Assembly (NCBI GenBank): GCA_021807675.1
Contig: JAKBCR010000021.1
Span: 1-33,607 of the forward strand
Reading direction: 5' to 3'
Origin: Pseudomonadota bacterium
Lineage (GTDB): Bacteria; Pseudomonadota; Gammaproteobacteria; Steroidobacterales; Steroidobacteraceae
DNA length: 33,607 nucleotides
Shown here: positions 30,945-33,607 of the stretch, one piece after another
Layout of the letters: each line of letters starts with the position of its first letter
Position numbering within the stretch: the stretch's first letter is position 1
Position numbers and translations under genes: made by a program
Notes under the pieces: model-generated
What the model was told of the DNA's origin: nothing
What the model saw: only the letters and a program-made list of their open reading frames with translations
The model's database searches: none

Positions 30945-30973
30945 TTGTCTCGCGCATCCGGTCCGGATACGCT
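30945..30973 (+). promoter_or_regulatory. promoter of the MarR-type gene
   Basis: TTGTCT (30945-30950) and TACGCT (30968-30973) are 17 bases apart and lie just upstream of the ATG at 30998. Each hexamer is only a moderate match. The start site would fall near 30980, leaving a short leader that contains AGGAG. Confidence 0.45.
30952..30972. promoter_or_regulatory. palindromic operator, probable MarR autoregulation site
   Basis: GCGCATCCGG, a central T, and CCGGATACGC form a 21-bp palindrome with 9 of 10 positions paired. It covers the spacer and most of the -10 box of the MarR-type gene. MarR proteins bind palindromes of this size as dimers and usually repress their own gene, so the position fits an operator. 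Confidence 0.6.
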
Positions 30974-30997
30974 GAGATCATCTGGCAGGAGTCAATC

Positions 30998-31558
30998 ATG
31001 CGTTCCGATCCCGTCCGCCGTTCCCGCAAGAGACTGTCATCGGGATCTCGCGCCTCCGCAAGAGCCGTCGTCTCGAGCGCCGCGCGGCCGCAGCGCCACT
31101 CCCTGGAATTGCGGACGCTGCGCAGCTTCCGCACCGTGGTCGGCTCGGCGCGCGACTACGACGCCGAAGTCAGGGCGCGTACCGGCATATCCGGCTCGCA
31201 ACTCTGGGCTTTGTCGGAGATCTCGCGCGAAGGGGGCCTGAGTGTCAACTCGGTCGCGGAGCGCCTGTCCGTACATCAGACGACGGCCAGCAATCTGGCC
31301 AACGCGCTCAGCGAGCGGCGGCTCATCCGCCGCGTGCGCGACGATACCGACCAGCGCGTGGTGCGATTGTACGCGACAGCTGACGGCATGCGCCTGCTGC
31401 TGCGAGCGCCCCGTCCCTATGCGGGGCTGCTGGTCGATGCCCTGGGCAAGCTCGAGCCGGCCGAGCTCTCCAGGCTCTTTCGCGGCCTGACGTCGCTTCT
31501 CGGGGCGATGCGCCGGCCGGCGACCGCCGCCGCGGGCGAGACCCTCATCGCGGAATAG
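30998..31558 (+). CDS. MarR-family transcriptional regulator
   Basis: The frame encodes 186 residues. After a basic, Ser/Arg-rich N-terminal extension of about 35 residues comes a MarR winged-helix domain. This has helices around LELRTLRSFRTVVGSARDYD, then GISGSQLWALSEI, the recognition region LSVNSVAERLSVHQTTASNL, and the wing RRVRDDTDQRVVRLYATADG with DDTDQR at 115-120. A C-terminal dimerisation helix pair follows. The ATG has AGGAG 7 bases upstream. The N-terminal extension is longer than in most MarR proteins and may be partly untranslated, although no better start is visible. The ligand and targets are unknown. A palindrome in its own promoter suggests autoregulation. Confidence 0.9.
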   Translation: MRSDPVRRSRKRLSSGSRASARAVVSSAARPQRHSLELRTLRSFRTVVGSARDYDAEVRARTGISGSQLWALSEISREGGLSVNSVAERLSVHQTTASNLANALSERRLIRRVRDDTDQRVVRLYATADGMRLLLRAPRPYAGLLVDALGKLEPAELSRLFRGLTSLLGAMRRPATAAAGETLIAE

Positions 31559-31975
31559 CGCCGCGGCCGCCCGCGCGGATCGCATTGTCGCCAAAATATT
31601 TTTATATTCCGACGAATGCATCGGCCGGCGGACATCGCCGCTGCCGCCTTTCAACAACGGATTCGCGGCGCGCCTGCGGCCGCGCGAGGGGATGGGCTCG
31701 CGCTGTGGCTCAGCCTTTGACGGCATCGAAGCCGAGCTCGCAAGGCGGGGCATCGGCACCGAGCGTCTTGCGGGCGGACCTTCGTGCAGCGACGCTTTCG
31801 CGACCTTGAGGAGTTCACGGGATGTCTGGACGCTCTCGCAAAGCGTGGGCTCGACACGACGGGGGCTTGAATCGGAGGGTCAATTCCACGCGGAGCTGTT
31901 TGTCTCCCGTCGGCTCCTGACACGCGGCCGGCCGGAAGTTTTTACATTTCCCCAAATATTTCATAGAGTAGGCGG
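31559..31975. other. intergenic region between MarR-type gene and otsB
   Basis: These 417 bases have no confident gene. An AT-rich patch at about 31592-31608 (AAAATATTTTTATATT) stands out from the surrounding DNA. In the middle, two different frames give short protein-like stretches (about 31692-31760, and 31784-31870 with RFRDLEEFTGCLDALAKRGL), which could be a decayed gene or chance. The right end holds the otsBA promoter. Confidence 0.5.
31941..31969 (+). promoter_or_regulatory. promoter of otsBA
   Basis: TTTACA (31941-31946) and TAGAGT (31964-31969) are 17 bases apart in an AT-rich stretch. The -10 box ends 6 bases before the otsB GTG, so transcription would begin at or next to the start codon, and no proper ribosome binding site is present. 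Confidence 0.5.
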
Positions 31976-32830
31976 GTGACTGCAACTCCGCGTATCGATG
32001 ACCCGGCTCTATCGGCGGTCGCCCTGTTTCTGGACGTCGACGGCACACTGCTCGACATCGCGGCGGTACCGCAGGCCGTGTCGGTCCCTGCCGGCCTGCG
32101 GGAGCGACTGCGCGCTCTCTCGCGTGCGAGTGGCGGTGCGGTAGCGCTCGTCAGCGGCCGCGCGATCACCGACCTCGATGCGCTGTTTGCTCCGCTGAGG
32201 CTGCCATCGGCGGGTTTGCACGGTTTCGAGCATCGCGATGCAACCGGCCTCTACCGCCGGCGGCGGCTCCCTTCCGCGGCCGCGCTCGAGACGGCACGCG
32301 GCGCGATGTCGCGGCTCGCGCGGCAGCACCCCGGCCTGCTGGTGGAGGACAAACAGTTTGCGCTCGCTCTGCACTATCGCGGCGCGCCACAGCTCGAGGG
32401 CACCGTCGTCGCCACAATGCAGGAGGTCGCGGCGCGGCTGGGAGATGAGCTCGACCTGCAGCGCGGCAAGATGGTGGTGGAGCTGCGCCCCGTTGGAGCG
32501 AGCAAAGCCAGAGCCGTGGCCGCATTTCTGGAGGAGGTGCCGTTTGGCGGCCGGATGCCGGTCTTCGTGGGCGACGATCTCACGGACGAGTCAGCGTTCG
32601 AGCTCGTCAACTCGCTCGCGGGCCTCTCGGTGCTCGTCGGTGCACCGAGGCCATCGGCGGCGCGCAGGCGCCTCGCGGATGTCGCCGCGGTGCACGCTTG
32701 GCTCGCGCGGCTGCAGCTCGAGCCTGCCGCCGCATTGCGGCAACTGTCGGATCCCGCGCACGGAGAGTCCGTGCGCGAAGGGGCATCGCCCGGCGAGCCG
32801 CCGGGCTCGGGCATGCGGAGGCAGGCCTGA
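31976..32830 (+). CDS. otsB: trehalose-6-phosphate phosphatase
   Basis: This is a 284-residue HAD-superfamily phosphatase that removes phosphate from trehalose-6-phosphate in the cytoplasm. Motif I, FLDVDGTLLDI, has nucleophile Asp20 and acid/base Asp22. Motif II/cap features include VALVSGRAITDLDAL and GLHGFEHR. Lys165 (RGKMVVELRP) and GDDLTDESAFE with Asp200, Asp201 and Asp204 give the Mg-binding end. The C-terminal 35 residues are low complexity. The start is a GTG at 31976, only 17 codons before motif I, as usual for the family. Its TGA overlaps the otsA ATG by one base (TGATG), so the pair is translationally coupled. Together they make trehalose as an osmotic and stress protectant. Confidence 0.95.
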   Translation: MTATPRIDDPALSAVALFLDVDGTLLDIAAVPQAVSVPAGLRERLRALSRASGGAVALVSGRAITDLDALFAPLRLPSAGLHGFEHRDATGLYRRRRLPSAAALETARGAMSRLARQHPGLLVEDKQFALALHYRGAPQLEGTVVATMQEVAARLGDELDLQRGKMVVELRPVGASKARAVAAFLEEVPFGGRMPVFVGDDLTDESAFELVNSLAGLSVLVGAPRPSAARRRLADVAAVHAWLARLQLEPAAALRQLSDPAHGESVREGASPGEPPGSGMRRQA

Positions 32831-33607
32831 TGGCCCGGCTGATCAATGTATCCAACCGCGTACCGCTCGCGAAGACCGCTGCGCCTGGCGGGCTCGCCGT
32901 CGGCGTGCTCGCCGCGATGCGGGCGCGCGGGGGCCTCTGGTTCGGCTGGAACGGCGAGACCTGCGCCCAGGAGCCGGGGGAGCCGGACATCAGCATCAGG
33001 GACTCGCTGACCTACGCCACCATGCCGTTGCCGCAGACGATCTACGAGCGTTACTACAGCGGTTTCGCCAACGGCACTCTGTGGCCGCTCTTTCATTACT
33101 TCCTCGCCGGCTTTCGCTACGAGGACCAGGAGTACGCGGCCTACGAGCAGGCCAATGCATTGTTCGCCTCGCGCCTCTCGCCTCTGCTCGCGCCGGGCGA
33201 TCTCATCTGGGTGCACGACTATCACCTCATTCCGCTCGGAGAGAAGCTTCGCGCGCAGGGCGTGCGTCAGCCGATCGGCTTTTTCCTCCACGTCCCTTTC
33301 CCGCACTTCGAGGTGCTGCGGGCGTTGCCGACGTTCGCGGAGCTGCTGCGCGCGCTGTTGGCCTATGATCTGGTCGGATTCCAGACCGAGACCGACCGCG
33401 AGAGCTTTCTGGTCGCGGTGCGTATCATCTGGGGCGCCGAGGCCGTGTCGGAGGATGGCACCGTCAGCGTGAGCGGCAGGACCGTCCGCACCGGCGTGTA
33501 TCCGATCGGCGTGGATGTGCAGGAGATCGGGCGCAGCGCGGTCAAGGCGGCGGGCTCCGGCCCGGTCCAGCGGATGATGCAGAGTCTCGTCGGCCGGCGT
33601 CTCATCG
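32830..33607 (+). CDS. otsA: trehalose-6-phosphate synthase, N-terminal part (runs off right edge)
   Basis: The open frame from the ATG at 32830 encodes 259 residues with no stop before the window ends. It begins MARLINVSNRVPLAK, followed by PGGLAVGVLAAM (the GGLA loop that binds the glucose donor) and WFGWNGE. WVHDYHLIPLG at about 127-137 and FFLHVPFPHFEVLRALP at 151-167 are classic GT20 signatures, then YDLVGFQTETDRESFL and GVYPIGVDVQEI. The enzyme joins glucose from UDP-glucose or another NDP-glucose to glucose-6-phosphate. The later donor-binding Arg/Lys pair is outside the window. The start overlaps the otsB stop (TGATG). Confidence 0.96.
   Translation, partial: MARLINVSNRVPLAKTAAPGGLAVGVLAAMRARGGLWFGWNGETCAQEPGEPDISIRDSLTYATMPLPQTIYERYYSGFANGTLWPLFHYFLAGFRYEDQEYAAYEQANALFASRLSPLLAPGDLIWVHDYHLIPLGEKLRAQGVRQPIGFFLHVPFPHFEVLRALPTFAELLRALLAYDLVGFQTETDRESFLVAVRIIWGAEAVSEDGTVSVSGRTVRTGVYPIGVDVQEIGRSAVKAAGSGPVQRMMQSLVGRRLI

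Noticed and set aside
31692-31979. 95-residue plus-strand frame overlapping otsB start
   Set aside because: It has no ribosome binding site or recognisable domain and runs into the otsB promoter. Kept only as a possible relic in the findings.

Overview
The window is high-GC chromosomal DNA from a proteobacterium, most likely a gammaproteobacterium (inference). Signs of this are a TonB-dependent outer-membrane receptor, an AsmA-type envelope protein, a two-subunit NADPH-type glutamate synthase, an Anbu proteasome-like operon, a DUF3683-type FAD/Fe-S oxidoreductase and an otsBA trehalose operon. Coding density is high. I saw no tRNA, rRNA, CRISPR array, intact insertion sequence or phage gene. 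Most long overlapping reading frames opposite the real genes are by-products of the GC-rich third codon positions.

Layout. 1-1235: start of an asmA-like gene running off the left edge, then two small membrane proteins of unknown function. 1312-5182 (minus): a sulfur-themed group read as sulfotransferase, then a tiny signal-peptide/membrane protein coupled to it by a TGATG overlap, then a Cys-type sulfatase, then a SAM methyltransferase. 5370-8923 (plus): a dienelactone hydrolase and a glycogen phosphorylase. 8981-11119 (minus): a TonB-dependent receptor. 11407-15384 (minus): the four-gene Anbu cluster, in the order circularly permuted ATP-grasp, alpha-E (DUF403), transglutaminase, Anbu. 15547-19111: a flavin monooxygenase of Baeyer-Villiger type (minus), divergent from an LLM-class oxidoreductase plus SDR pair (plus). 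19112-19245 (minus): a short remnant of an ATP-dependent DNA ligase fills the gap between two convergent genes. 19258-29592 (minus): gltB, gltD, then a 1323-residue DUF3683/FAD/Fe-S/CCG-domain oxidoreductase. 30045-33607 (plus): xthA, a MarR-type regulator with a palindrome in its own promoter, and otsB-otsA. otsA is cut by the right edge.

How the genes fit together. GltBD assimilates ammonia as glutamate. GlgP and OtsBA handle glucose storage and compatible-solute metabolism. The Anbu operon is a known but poorly understood peptide-modification and proteolysis neighbourhood. The monooxygenase/LLM/SDR group looks like a small oxidative catabolic module. The sulfotransferase, sulfatase and small membrane protein suggest sulfation and desulfation of a surface or secondary metabolite; the substrate cannot be told from sequence. 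The most unusual items are the ligase remnant, the MarR operator, the Gln substitution in the Baeyer-Villiger fingerprint, the coupled sulfotransferase/YIDP pair, and several genes whose -10-like box lies so close to the start codon that leaderless mRNA is possible.
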